Assembly (NCBI GenBank): GCA_027627225.1
Contig: CM051038.1
Coordinates: 45,036,843 to 45,100,842, forward strand
DNA length: 64,000 nt
DNA from: Congeria kusceri
Lineage: Eukaryota > Mollusca > Bivalvia > Myida > Dreissenidae
Direction: 5' to 3'
In this document: piece after piece, positions 44,040-56,089 of the stretch
How positions within the stretch are numbered: position 1 is the stretch's first letter
Layout of the letters: each line of letters begins with the position of its first letter
Made by a program: the position numbers and the translations under genes
The notes under the pieces: generated by a model
The model's input: only the letters and a program-made list of their open reading frames with translations
Database searches by the model: none
Told to the model about the DNA's origin: nothing

Positions 44040-46560
44040 TAGATATAAGAAAAAAATGTGCCTTAACAGTAGCATAATTGAGCAAATATTTTGACGAGCA
44101 GAGTACAACATTTCTAAGTAACAGTAATTCAGCATTTATGTGAAATGAGCAAGTCTTGATTCAAGCCATTCAGAAAAAACAAAAACAAATGAAACAAAAA
44201 ATACAATATACAAAAAGAAGTTCAAGGTGTGTGGATAGATTGTGGATACAATCAAACAATAAATGATATTTACATCAAAATACATGATTTACAACAATTA
44301 TGGAAGTGACCTCTTAGGTATATTAATTTACTATTTAAACTGTATCTATGTTTCAGTCATAAGAAACATCACTATTTATATTTAATCTATTTCACACCTA
44401 GTTAAGTGCTTAAAAGAATATAACGCAATTAACTAAACATTTGCACATAATAAAACTTGTATACAAATGTACGTTCATGCTATTAACATATACTAATACT
44501 TATTACAAATTAAGGGAGCTTTACTAAAGTATTTCAGTAAGTACATGCATTATTCCAAGTGATATGACTTACAGACCTTAACAAATAATGTCAACAACAA
44601 ATTAATAGAGCTTCATCAGATAGACATATAATTTGATATACATATTAAGCACACGCACCCATGCTGTAGTAAACAAATAAATATATATACTTCCAATTGT
44701 TTCCAATGATAAATTAATCTTTGAAGCTTTATAGAATAAGTAAAAAGTTTTATGAATTTTATGAAGCTTTATAAGTGATATATCTTACAAACCTAGACAA
44801 ATATTGTAATCAACAAGTTAAGAGAGCTTCATAAGATAGACATATAATTTGATATAAATATTAATCACAAATATTGTAGTACACATACGAATATATATTC
44901 TCTTCAAAGTGTTTCCAATGACATCTGAATTAATTTGCATGTTTAACAAAACATATCATAACTACACAAGTTATAGGTGTAGCAGACACATTTTAATAAG
45001 ACAGTGTCATCAATGTACGAATACATATTATATATAAATATATATATATATATACAAATTAAAAGTGTAGCAAAAAATATATGTAAACGGTTCATCGATG
45101 TACATGTAATTCAAATATTAACTGCATACATATGCAAACTTTATCGATACATTTTTCAAACATGTAGATTTATATATTACGGTATTACAAAGATAGTTTC
45201 ATCAATGCAACTTTTCAGTTTTAAATTACAACGCAGCTATGTATTACAAACACGCGCAAGTGTTGAAACAGCAAGCCTCATCACATTTTAAAAGTTCAAA
45301 TAGTGTTGCGAAAACCTTCAATTCTTACAAGTGTACATCGCAGACATATATTCATGTAAGTATTGGAAATCCTTCAGATATTTCTGAGTAATTGTTGAAT
45401 TTTTGAAAGTGTTTATTGCCACTTTACATCAGCGAAATAAAGTACTGTTTTGTAAGAACATATCTTATTGCTTACATACTTAACCTTTACATGTATTAAT
45501 TACATATATTCAGAATAGATTATAGACCAACACAAGTATTGAGAAAAGCACCGCCGCCTAGTACAAAAATACACATATAAAATAAAAGTATTAATCATCA
45601 ACTTAGAAACTAGATATGGACTCAACTGTCAATATGAACACAAGTCTTATAATAACTTTGTGCAAGTACACATTTTGTTCCTTTTGGAGAATTAACTCCG
45701 AGCATTTCAAATATCGCATGAAAAATTACAAAACTATGTATATATACTTTTTAAAACTAAAACATCTTTATCATAACAAAATATTTATGTTGTGTTCTAG
45801 TATGTATTTAGTCCTGAAGTAGAATGTAGTATATTTAACCCCTTACAGTTCGATAGAGGCTATTTTAAAATAAATTGTTTATAAGTGCAATATAATTCAA
45901 CTTTTATTATGTCAGACATGGCATCAAACTATGGTAAATACAAATTTCAATTGTATTTTTAATTACAGTAGTATCAACAGTAAATCATGGTTTGAGGAAA
46001 AAGCTGTAAAAAAACTGAATAGAAACGCCATAAGGCTGTCGACATAAAGTATGGTTAATAAACAATGATATTGTTAACATTAAAGTAAGTATATAAACAG
46101 TTGAACACTAAAATACAATAATTGTACTCTTATAATTGTACGCGATAATAGCATTAACTTATGTAATTTTATTTATACGATTTTGAAGTGATATGTACTC
46201 TTGTTGCAAGTAGGTCACAGAATGTTTTGATTGTAAAAAGATAAGGACAGTTCAATTGTACTTGTGAGGTTAAATACCACTATTCCAGAGTGCAATTCTT
46301 ACGGTAAACGATTTTTTACGCGGTACCCTTCCCTAAGCGTTTCTTCAATATGGAAGGCTATCATGAAAATGGTGAATATGTGATGGAATTGCTCGCTAAT
46401 GACAGTACATACATTTAAAACAATGAAGTTAAAAACAAAACAAACGGACTTTGAATATATTTGAAGATGTGCAAGAAGAAGATATGCGCGAATTGTAGAA
46501 GAAACATGGCAAGAAACACTGTACAAAACACACAAAATTTCATACTGTTTATGCATTTCC
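44040..46560. other. AT-rich, no gene seen
   Basis: Contains two loosely similar ~200-base stretches (44600-44680 and 44820-44910; shared agataga, then catataatttgatat) and a TA run near 45040. No coding sense. Confidence 0.4.
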
Positions 46561-46564
46561 TTGC

Positions 46565-47875
46565 AGCATTAGTTGATGTCTAAACTGTATAGTTATTTTT
46601 CAGCTGTGCGAAAGAATGACGGATCGGAACATGAACCAGACACTATGTCTAGCATTCAGAATAGCCTCGAAGGTAGAAAGTATACTTTTTTAAATTTAAT
46701 GAATTTCTATGTATTTATTACAAATACACAGCACACATTTACATGTAGATTTTACATTCAATAACATGGATAATCAATTCTAAATACAGTCTATATTCGC
46801 ATTGTCAAAACCATAAATCTGTGCCCGTATTCAATAACCCATTCTTAGACTTAAGAATAAAGAACAGACTTAGACTCAAGAAAAATACTTTTTCGTTCGC
46901 AAATATGCAGGGTTCGAACATTGCTAATGTCATTAACAAATCGTTCTAAATAAAGAATTATGTAATTAGAGCGGGTAAATACCATGAAAGATACAAATTT
47001 AGAGCGCTTTTAGAACAGAGCAGTTTCAAGAAATTACTTGAAGTCTAAAAATAGGTTGGTGAATACGTGCCCTGAATGTTATGGTTGTTCAGTAGACATG
47101 TCAATTATACCGTATTTACTGTAAAACAAGTGTAGATGGTGGAAGGTTTTCAGGTAAATTTGCATCTGTAAATATTTATTTGTCTTGATCAGTTTTGAAA
47201 ATATTGACAGTTTCTACAATAAACATCTTTTGTCATACAGTAACCTACATGTATTCAAATATGGTTACTAAACACATTAAATTCATTATTTTACAAAGAT
47301 TGGGTCCTTTAATTATTGTTGTTTTCATTGATTTCATTACGATTAAGTTATTTTTATTTTTGATGAAATCGTGAAAATCATATGTGTAGTAACACTGATA
47401 ATAAGATTACAAAGTAATGTTGTAATTTGCAGAAAGACGCACACAAACTAGATCTTGGGCTAAAACAGACTACAGATTGGTGAAGCCACTTGCCTTCGAA
47501 GTCCCTGGGGATATGCTTTGTCTTGTAAGAATTTATAATGAATATATGTTTCATCGACCAGTAGATTCAGCGAGAGTCGCTTCTAGCTCTAGAACATCAA
47601 AAAACCCAAATCGCACATATGGTACTCACACCAAGCTGTTGGAAAGGACAATTTGGGAAAATTCATGAAATAATAGCTGATGAAGAGGATCTTCAATGCA
47701 GGAAGCGGAATCATTCAACTCGAAACACATCCGCAACAACTCTAGTCCAGGCTGGAAGTCCTCCGACAGAAATTGCAGCCCTTGCAGGATGAAACATTTC
47801 AACTGTCAATGAATACAGCGCGCCTTCAGTGGAATAGCAGGCTGAAGAACGTGGGCTTAAATTCAAGCATGTTTT
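46565..47875 (+). pseudogene. Crypton/DUF3504-type tyrosine recombinase remnant
   Basis: The first block at 46573-46675 reads YSYFSAVRKNDGSEHEPDTM, matching the FFxSVRKKDGSEYEPDTL region of ZMYM/QRICH1/Crypton-type proteins. The second block at 47430-47870 reads TDYRLVKPLAFEVPGD, CLVRIYNEYMFHRPVD, and after frame changes VGKDNLGKFMK. It then reads NHSTRNTSATTLVQAGSPPT, where H..R are the recombinase catalytic His and second Arg, and VNEYS with the nucleophile-position Tyr. The usual GH before that Tyr is broken by a stop. A ~250-base miniature element lies between the blocks. Domain assignment is from known motifs; the catalytic set is incomplete. Confidence 0.72.
46820..47072. mobile_element. 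GTATTCAATAACCC miniature element
   Basis: The left end GTGCCCGTATTCAATAACCC and the right end reverse complement GGGCACGTATTCACCAACCT, each followed by ATTTTTAGAC or ATTCTTAGAC, form terminal inverted repeats. Related to the 20311 element. Confidence 0.72.
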
Positions 47876-48299
47876 CATGTACATGTATTTTCACAGATTT
47901 CACTGAACGTAAATTATTAACTTTTATAAAATGTTTGAAACTTTTGGCTCACAAAAGTAATATTTACAACCATTTGTATAGGTGTCCGAAAGCATAATCA
48001 TCTGATATCTTACGCAACTGAGGTATATAATGCACGATTGAATGCAAAAGTCCAAACCCAGCCAACGATGATATGCCGTACAGATTTAATAATCTTTCCG
48101 ACATCAGTGATAATTTACACTGTGACATTGTTTCCTGTGACATATTAGCCATTAGTTTTAAGTGTTACGAACAGTAACGAAAACAACAACAACAACAAAA
48201 CCAACACTTTTGCAATATGAATTAGATATACTGTTTGACTGTTCATACAATTTTGTCCACCCTGTCGTCCATTTCTACGTCATTTTTGTGTAGCATGAA

Positions 48300-48725
48300 A
48301 ACTGTTATTAAAGCCTCGGTCACAACCGGGTTGGGTCGACCTTACGTCGAGCTTGCTTCGAGATTTTTGTCGGACCTACGGCGCACGTGCGTGTTTTTCT
48401 CGATCGCAAGGTCGCCGCAACAACCGCAACAGACATTAGCGCAAGCGCTTAAGTTGATGCGTCGACCATACGTCGATCATCCATCGTGCGGGCACCGTAA
48501 GGGCATCGTGCGATCAACCTACGTGCACCCTACGTTTTATGATTCGAAATTGCTTGTCGCAAGCACGCAAGGTGCACTTGCGGACGTTGCACGACTTCAT
48601 TGCGTAGTACTTACGACTTCCTTGCGATAAACGCACCTGCGACGCAAGAAAGAAACTGACAACTCAAGCTCGCCACAAGACACTTGCGGTTATCGCACGG
48701 TGACCGCAAGGCGCTATGTGCTTGG
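48300..48725. repeat. GC-rich TCGC/CGAC repeat block
   Basis: CG content rises sharply over ~420 bases, with recurring short motifs (cgtcgac, cgcaag, gcacgt) on both strands. It starts with ctcggtcacaaccgggttgg and ends with gcacggtgaccgcaaggcgc. The imperfect inverted ends suggest a transposon-like repeat. The open frame at 48235-48630 has no protein-like character. Confidence 0.5.
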
Positions 48726-48729
48726 TATA

Positions 48730-50200
48730 AATAAATGCGATTATTTGCATGTTTTTAACACATTTGCCATATTGTCTCTTTATTTCACGTGTGTTACAAT
48801 CATACTGCTACATGAAAACATGATTTATTTGTTTTAACGAATTTGAAAATTTAAGCATAGCAACTTCTGATATACATGTCAAGTTAAAAGTCGTAAATAG
48901 CACCCATTCGTGCAAGATATTTATGAACTCTGTATGCTATTTTGAACGTTCCTGACAAATAACCACTTAATATAGTTCTTAAAATAATGAAGTGTGAAGT
49001 CCAACCTAAAGGTGCTCGAAAATAGGTTGAGAAAATCAAGTGTGATCTGTTTTAGGGCAGAAGTTATCCAGCACATTACAAACAACATCTGGAATTTAGG
49101 TGTATGTTGTCTTTTCATAATATATGTTAATATACACTGCTTTTTTTAAACTATGTAAACAGTTTTTAAATGTATACGTTTCATTTAAACATGAATTGAA
49201 ATTGAATGTTAAGTGACCGAAAACAGGTTTTACCGGGATACATTATGCGCCAAGTCTGACATTTACATTAAAATAATACCTGTTTGGACACTTTTACTGT
49301 ACGGTGATCTGAACCAGTAGACGTTTGCACAAATCATTGCTCTCGACAAACTCCACAAAGACATTTGACTGGTTCCGAGCATAGCCCATCAAATCCCTGC
49401 CGGCACGAACATCCACTCGACCATAGTTAAATCACATGCTGTAAGTTAAAATGGTGGACAATCAGAAGAAAACAACGTAGATACCGTAACAGTCTTTAGT
49501 TGTTATGCTTACATGTTTTAGTTTGCTCTTTTTTTTAATTTTAACGGTATTTTTAACCATGTTTTTAATTTAACCGTTCTCTATAGGGGTGTGGTCATAA
49601 AATAACAATAACAAGAAATAATAAAAAAATATGTATGTGGTAATTTTGCAGAGGTAGATCCAAATGGCATACAATACTCAAATACTAACGAATACTATTA
49701 GTTTAGGCCTCCTAACATACCATTATATGTATAACTTATTCTAGAAGCTACTTAATATAAGTGTGTGTTTTTTCAACAGCAAATATATATATATGCTCTT
49801 CTGTTAATTAAGGATTATCTTATGAAATTAAAACAATATACCCAGCAACACAGAACACGATGCATAAACGGTATATATCAGCGACAAACCGGAACATACA
49901 CGGCAAGAAACTTGATTAACTAGTACATTTGTATTCGCAGCATGCACCCGCCTAAGTATGTTAAAGTATTTATGGCTAGATGTATCTCGTTGAGGTGTCA
50001 AGAATACACGTATGTCGACAATGATATTTTTGAAAGTATCTCGCCTTTGCATTGTCAGTTTGACTTTACACTGACCTGCAGGCGAGCGAGCGACACTTCG
50101 TCCTCAATAAAGACTATCACTCTGGTGGGAGATACAATTGATATTTATAGAATAGCTGTGTCTATTGTGTACGAATAAAAAAAAAGAAAGGTCTTGAAAA
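48730..50200. other. AT-rich; one coding-like scrap at 49300-49435
   Basis: On the minus strand 49430-49300 reads NYGRVDVRAGRDLMGYARNQ, then VFVEFVESNDLC in one open frame, which is unusually protein-like. An upstream TGA and lack of neighbours prevent calling a gene. Otherwise nothing was seen. Confidence 0.35.
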
Positions 50201-51119
50201 AAGACATTCGGCCTTGACATTAATAATGAGATAACATTTTTACCCTAAACATAATACAAGAGGGCCAAGATGATCGGTCACGTGGCATTTCGGACCCCAG
50301 ATTTTTCGGTCCCAACCTAGACAAGGCGACTTCTCGGACCCCAGACTTTTTGAGCACCATAAGAAAACTTCTCAAATTCCAAAATTAATGTGTGATTAAT
50401 TCAATAATTATTAATATTTGTACCGTGAAAAAACCGATCATGCCATGTTTTCACCAGTGATACATGAATAACCTAAATAATTTAAGTTAACATCATTATT
50501 ATATAAATTTGTCAGCCAAATTTAACAAATTAACAATGTGCGAAAATAATTGCGAGACTTAATGAAAATTATTTTGTATCGGACGCGTATAGTAATTCAG
50601 ATCTTAAGTAATATACCATACCTTCATCTTGGAAGTTATCTATGCATAATACATACGCATTTCAAAGTCATTTAATAATTTATACTGTGTATTCTAATGA
50701 AAAGCAATCTTCAGAGAACATTCAGCGCATTTGAAACAATGATGACTTCCATTTTTGATGACACAAACAGTGGCGTAGCTAGGCCATTTTCGTGTTGTAG
50801 GCCTGGGCATAAGGTCAAGATACGAAGTTATAAGTTTGTCAAAGACATGTATGCTTAAACATTTATAAATTTATATGACTATATGAATTATGCGGACATA
50901 TGTGAAAGTATTAACCGATAAATATAAAACAACACGTTCTTGCTCTAACCTTCATCAAATTCATTTACTTTACAGGTCCTTCAAACAAAATAGTTATAAA
51001 CAAATATACAAGTAGTGCGTATAAGAAGGGCTTTAACTATATGCCTTCACGTACGTTGCTTAAAGTGGCTCACTGCAAGATAGTTTAAGGTTAAATTATA
51101 TCTGTCATCACTTTTAATA

Positions 51120-51286
51120 GAACTCTGTTTTACAATTTTTGATGGCCGCAAATGTATTAATGAATATTTCAATGTCCATAGCTTTCTCCCTATGTATGTT
51201 CATCATTGCAAGGGTGGAAAGCCTGTCTGTAAATGGTTGATCGCAGGTACGTTTTCAGCCTCTTCATGCAGCGGAACGACCGCTCG
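51120..51286 (-). pseudogene. hAT transposase C-terminal remnant
   Basis: On the minus strand, ERSFRCMKRLKTYLRSTI is followed, after a frame change, by DRLSTLAMMNIHREKAMDIE. These are the two halves of the hAT dimerisation domain (typically ERSFSxLKRIKTYLRSTM.xxRLxxLALLxIH). The rest of the transposase is absent. Confidence 0.78.
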
Positions 51287-51754
51287 CACGTTGCACGTTG
51301 GCGTTGTTTGATGTGAATGTCCAATAATCAATGTCATATATTTAAGAAACGTCATTAAACGTGTGAAATTCATAGCTGAATACATTCAAACACACACACA
51401 TTCACATCAAGAATTATATATATTAGTTATTTACCAAAGTGTAATTGTCTCCTTTTAAAGTGAATGTCATTAAATAACTCACACATGCTTATCGGTTGTA
51501 TTTTTAAATGTACTATGCACTGTTTATTTTCTGGATTTTCTGTGCCAAATCTTTATTGCTGTTGACGTCTTCATATATATATAATCTGAAATAGTTAGAA
51601 AAAAACACACAATAATATAGCATCCCCGAGCAAAGGCATATATACCCACTGTCTATATTTTATCATTTTCACTGAACCTTGGTGCAGGTACTACGGTGTG
51701 GATTTATTTACTTAATAATTGGTAGCGAGCTAGAGCGGGTATGTTTTACTGAGT

Positions 51755-52110
51755 ACTTTTTCGGCGTAGCTGTCTAAGATCACTTTTGACCTAGATTTAT
51801 TGTGAGAATATTATGCAGCGGGAAAACTGAAACCAATAGAACTGGGAAAATTTTATATTTTTAGGGAATGCAAACTTACAACAATGGTTTAATGTATACC
51901 AATAACTGTTGCATACTTTTGAGGATTAAAATTTACATACTTGTTTACGTAAGCGGTTAAAACTAAGTTATACACATATCTTCGACATACACTCTAGAAA
52001 TGAACATAATTATGAACAATTTTACTAATTGTGTGTCATGATCAGAATGTTATATTCATTCAAATAATGAAATAACCATTTTGTTTAGCCTACATAATTG
52101 GCGGGCTCTA
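51755..52110. repeat. Inverted repeat B, left arm
   Basis: The sequence from gtagctgtctaagatcactt to gaaataaccattttgtttag, then cctac...ggcgggctctataaatagca, is the diverged reverse complement of 54320-54685. Point changes and small indels are scattered throughout. Confidence 0.8.
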
Positions 52111-52129
52111 TAAATAGCAATTACAATGC

Positions 52130-52385
52130 TACAATTCACGTGCACGACAGTCCGTCACAACGTACATTGTTGCCTGTTGAGCTTGCGTCAAGTCTGCCTG
52201 TCAATAGTGTTAAAGTTTTTTGTGACAAGCACAAAATATAAAGTGGTAAATTTCTGGTATTTTTGTCTGCTAACTAAATAAAAAAATATGAGCACAGTTG
52301 AGGGAGCTTATATTTCCTATTATTTTATTATTGTGTAAAAATAGTATTGTACGTTGTGACCGACTGTCGTGCCCGTGAATTAATT
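52130..52385. repeat. Inner inverted repeat
   Basis: attcacgtgcacgacagtcc followed by gtcacaacgtac (52133-52165) pairs with gtacgttgtgaccgactgtc followed by gtgcccgtgaat (52348-52380). Confidence 0.75.
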
Positions 52386-53296
52386 CTAGCGAGTGCACTC
52401 CAGCAGGAGAGTGAATCATTCTGAAAATAGCGCGCGGTAAAGCTGTGTTAAAAACAGCATCAAATAGCGCCCGGAGAAATCCTAAACCCAACAATTTCAA
52501 TAAATGGGGAATTTATATTTATAAACTTACTGTGTATGTTGATTTATAATATTATTTGAATTTTGGTTTTATTAAGTATTTATAATTGCACCTTTCTATC
52601 AACATTCTCCAGTAGATGTTATTCAAGTGATAACAATGTTAAACATCTTTATATAAGTAAAATGTTGTGAAAGAAGTCTCGTACATACGTCGAAATGTTA
52701 TTTATGTTACTTTGACATCATTTGCGTAGCATGAATACACTATGTGCAATACTGGTACACATGGTATATTATTTAACATTACTATGTACACTTATCTAAT
52801 ATAATAATTTCCATTCGTTCCCGCTATTATTTTCTGACTATGTTAATTTGTTAAATTTTCCGGACAAATTCATGTATCAATTATATATTTACGTAATTTA
52901 CTAGTATTTAGGATGTTCATGTATCACTGGTGAAAACATGGGGCGGTTTATGATCGGCCTATTTACGGTACATGTATTAATAATGATTCTTAAATTAATT
53001 TTGGGGCCGATACGTTTTCTTATGGTGTCCGATAAATCTAGTAATTGAGAAGTCTCCTTAGTAGGGACCGAAAAATCTGGGGTCCGAGAAGTCTCCTTAG
53101 TAGGGACCAAAAGATCTGGTGTCCGAGAAGTCTCATAACCGATCATCTTGGTCCTCTTGTATTATATTTAGGGCAAAAATGACATCTCAATATTAATTTC
53201 AACGCCGATTGTCTGTTAAAAAAGATATTTCTTGTTTGTATTGTACGAATATAAGGGAGTGAAGCGAGCGAAAAATATTAGCAAATTACCGTTTTG

Positions 53297-54097
53297 TATG
53301 GTGACTAATTTCTGCCATATCGTTTTGGCGTGTTGGCGCCTTTGAAGGGCGCCAACACGACAACACGCCAGAACGACAAATACCTGATTTGTCGTATCGG
53401 GGCGCATATTTATCGTTCTGGTGTGACGGCGAGTTGGCGGCCTTCTAACGCGCCAACGCGCCACAATGATAAAATAAGGGCGACAATACGACAAATTTGT
53501 ACGCGCCAGAACGACAACACGACATATATTTCGTTATGGAGGTCCTTATTTGGCGTGTTGGCGCCTCAGATTTGTCGTTCTGGCGGGTTTGAAGGGCGCC
53601 AAAACGACAACACGCCAGAACGACAAAAAGCGCGCCGACACGACAAATCAGGTATTTGTCGTTCTGGCGTGTTGTCGTTTTGGCGTATTGGCGCGTTCCT
53701 CTAAGCATGCACGCCAAAACGAAAGGACGACAAATACCTTATTTATCGTATCGGCGCGCTTTTTGTCGTTCTGGCGTGTCGGCGCGTTGGCGTCCTTCAA
53801 ACCAGTCAGAACACCAGAACGACAAATCCGAGGCGCCAACACGCCAAATAATGGGCACCAGAACGAGAGATTTATGTGTCTTGTTGTCGTTCTGGCGGGT
53901 ACAAACTTGTCGTATTGGCGCTCTTACTTTGTCGTTCTGGCGCGTTTGAAGGGCGCCAACACGCCGACACGCCAAAACGACAAGTACCTTTATTTGTCGT
54001 ATCGGCGCGTATATTTGTCGTTCTGGCGTGTCGGCGTGTTGGCGCCCCTCAAAGGCGCCAACACGCCAGAACGATATGGCAGAAATCAGCCACCATA
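53297..54097. mobile_element. GC-rich element with inverted ends and inner palindromes
   Basis: The ends read tatggtgactaatttctgcc and, from the right on the other strand, tatggtggctgatttctgcc, continuing through atatcgtt.tggcgtgttgg and cgcctttga. Between them, short blocks (ggcgccaacacg, cgccagaacgacaaa and their reverse complements tttgtcgttctggcg, cgtgttggcgcc) recur more than a dozen times in both orientations. Many overlapping open frames are artefacts of this structure. Confidence 0.85.
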
Positions 54098-54319
54098 GTT
54101 TTGCGATCCCAAGAAAGCTTAAATATTCAGATACTTACTTTAATAATCCGCCGATGTCTATTTATATTTGTGTCAAACGGCACATTTCGTAAATGAAAAT
54201 GTTTTATAATATTTAGATCGTCTTATAATAGATCTCTTAATAAGGAATTAAATCGTTCTACCCTACGCTATTTTGAGAATGATCGTGAGTGTGTTGAACT
54301 CGCTAGAATCAATTGTTAT

Positions 54320-54685
54320 TTATAGAGCGTGCCGCTAGGCTAAACAAAACAGTGGATTCAATCTGAGAACGAATATAATATTGTGTTCTTGTCATACAAT
54401 TAGAAAATATGTTCATAAATATGTTCAGTTCTAGAGTGTATGTCAAAAATATGTTTATAACTTTATTTTAACCGCTTATGTAAACAATTTTGTACATTGT
54501 AATCCACCAAAGTATGCAACAGTTGTTGGTATACATTAAACCATTGTTGTAAGTTTGTATTCCCTTAAAATAGAGAATTTGCCAAATTCTATTGGCATTC
54601 AATTTTTTTACGCTGCATAATTATCGCAAGAAATCTAGGTCAAAAGTGATCTTAGACAGCTATGCGGAAAAAAAACAACAACACT
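54320..54685. repeat. Inverted repeat B, right arm
   Basis: Reverse-complement partner of 51755-52110: gttatttatagagcg...gctaggctaaacaaaacagt, then ctagagtgtatgtcaaaaat, ttaaccgcttatgtaaacaa, and aaatctaggtcaaaagtgat at the far end. Confidence 0.8.
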
Positions 54686-55279
54686 AAAATGTAAAAAAGT
54701 GTGTTCATTTTCATCGTTGCAAAACATCAATTTTATTGCTTTTTAACATGTCAAATTCATGTCAAATCAGTTCATACGTGTTGCGCATGTACGAAAGCTC
54801 TCATATGGTGCGAACTGTTATTCTCTTATTGAATTTGCCATTAATATTCCAAACCTGTTACAAATTCGTCTGCTATCATTGTTGGGATGTTGCACCTACT
54901 CATTTATGACTATTGTAATGTGAGTGTATCGTAAAAGAGCGGATGGAATGTTAGGATTTATTTATTTGGGACTACTGGCGGGAAATTTTCACAACATTTG
55001 ATTGGATATTGAGGAAGGTCAAACGTTGGGTTAAACAGCTACGACGAAAAAATCTTTTTTTTTTAAATATATCGTTCCTGATGTGGAAGGATTTTCTTGG
55101 TATTGGCAATGGTTCTTGCACTGTATCGGGGAAGTATTCTTGGTAATTAACTACTTTCTTACTAGTTTACTCCCCACTCCTCAAATATTATTTAAACAAG
55201 AGATGTTTGTAAAACATGTATGCCACCCGACTTGCAGTCAAGTTGTGAATATGTGCAATTGTTACGAGTTTTTTAAAAT

Positions 55280-55865
55280 ATGCAATCCCGAACGAGGTCT
55301 AGATATTTGGTATCTATGTATGAAGTTTCATTAACATATCTCGATGCGTTCTCAAGTTATTGAGCGGAAACCGTTTTTCTATTTTAAGTAATGGTGACCT
55401 TGACTTTGATCCCATCGACCCCGTATGAAATCGAAAGAGAGGTCACAATATAAGGAATCTAAGTATGCAGTTATATTAAAATATATCGATGCGTTCTCAA
55501 GTTATTGTGCTGAAACCGTTTTTTTCTATTTTTAGTAACGGTGACCTTGACCTTGATCCCACCCACCCCATATGCAATCCCAATCGAGGTCTCAATATAT
55601 GGTATCTCTGTATGAAGTTTCATTAAAATATCTCGATTCTTTCTCAAGTTATTGAGCGGAAACCGTTTCTCTATTTTTAGCAACGGTAACCTTGACCTTT
55701 GACCTGTTGACCTCAACAAGTATAGGCGTCTTCCATTCCTCCCAAGTAACCAGCATACCAACTTTCCTGATCGTAGGTCAAAGCATTATCTAGACCGACC
55801 ATCCGACCGACCGACCGACCGGTGGACGGACAGGTGCAAAGCAATATACCCCCACTTCTTCGAAG
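55280..55865. repeat. ~147-bp tandem repeat with a (GACC)n tail, mollusc type
   Basis: Three diverged units share tcgatgcgttctcaagttat, gaaaccgttt.tctatttt and ggtgaccttgacctt at ~145-147-base spacing. They are followed by a gaccgaccgaccgaccgacc run and cccccacttcttcgaagggg. I recognise this general design (tgaccttgacctt plus a tetranucleotide tail) from common bivalve interspersed repeats. Confidence 0.75.
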
Positions 55866-55870
55866 GGGGG

Positions 55871-56085
55871 CGTAATTATATTGTACTTTTTGTTCATAGA
55901 TTTGCACAAAATATTACATTTTGTACAGTAGTATTACGTTTTTGGGCATATCTCAAAACATAAAAATGATACTTGTTCAGTTTTTTTATTCCCAAAACAA
56001 TGTACTGCATAAATATGTAAAAAACGGAAAATGTGATTTTTCATCCATAGGACACATTTTTGCAGCTGATGTCATATTATGTGTA
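55871..56085. repeat. Dispersed repeat, arm paired with 60725
   Basis: tttgcacaaaatattacatt, gggcatatctcaaaacataa and gtgatttttcatccatagga appear in reverse complement at 60725-60945 (ggatgaaaaatcac, ttttgagatatggcc, tttcatattttgtgcaaa). Confidence 0.7.
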
Positions 56086-56089
56086 TTGA

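Larger units (their letters stand above)
50204..53213. mobile_element. ~3-kb element with ~270-300-bp inverted ends
   Basis: The left arm (50204-50475) and right arm (52905-53213) are diverged reverse complements. They share ccctaaacataatacaagag (right arm ccctaaatataatacaagag), then ggccaagatgatcggt, the repeated cggaccccagattttt motifs, and gttttcaccagtgatacatg. The interior holds a hAT transposase scrap and a smaller inverted repeat. This looks like a decayed DNA transposon with long terminal inverted repeats or a foldback element. Confidence 0.72.

Noticed and set aside
48235..48630. 131-codon open frame
   Set aside because: GC-rich repeat composition lowers stop frequency. The residue pattern is not protein-like.
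53216..54196. Several 60-180-codon frames in the GC-rich block
   Set aside because: They overlap on both strands and all frames, and consist of translated short palindromic repeats. No domain is visible.
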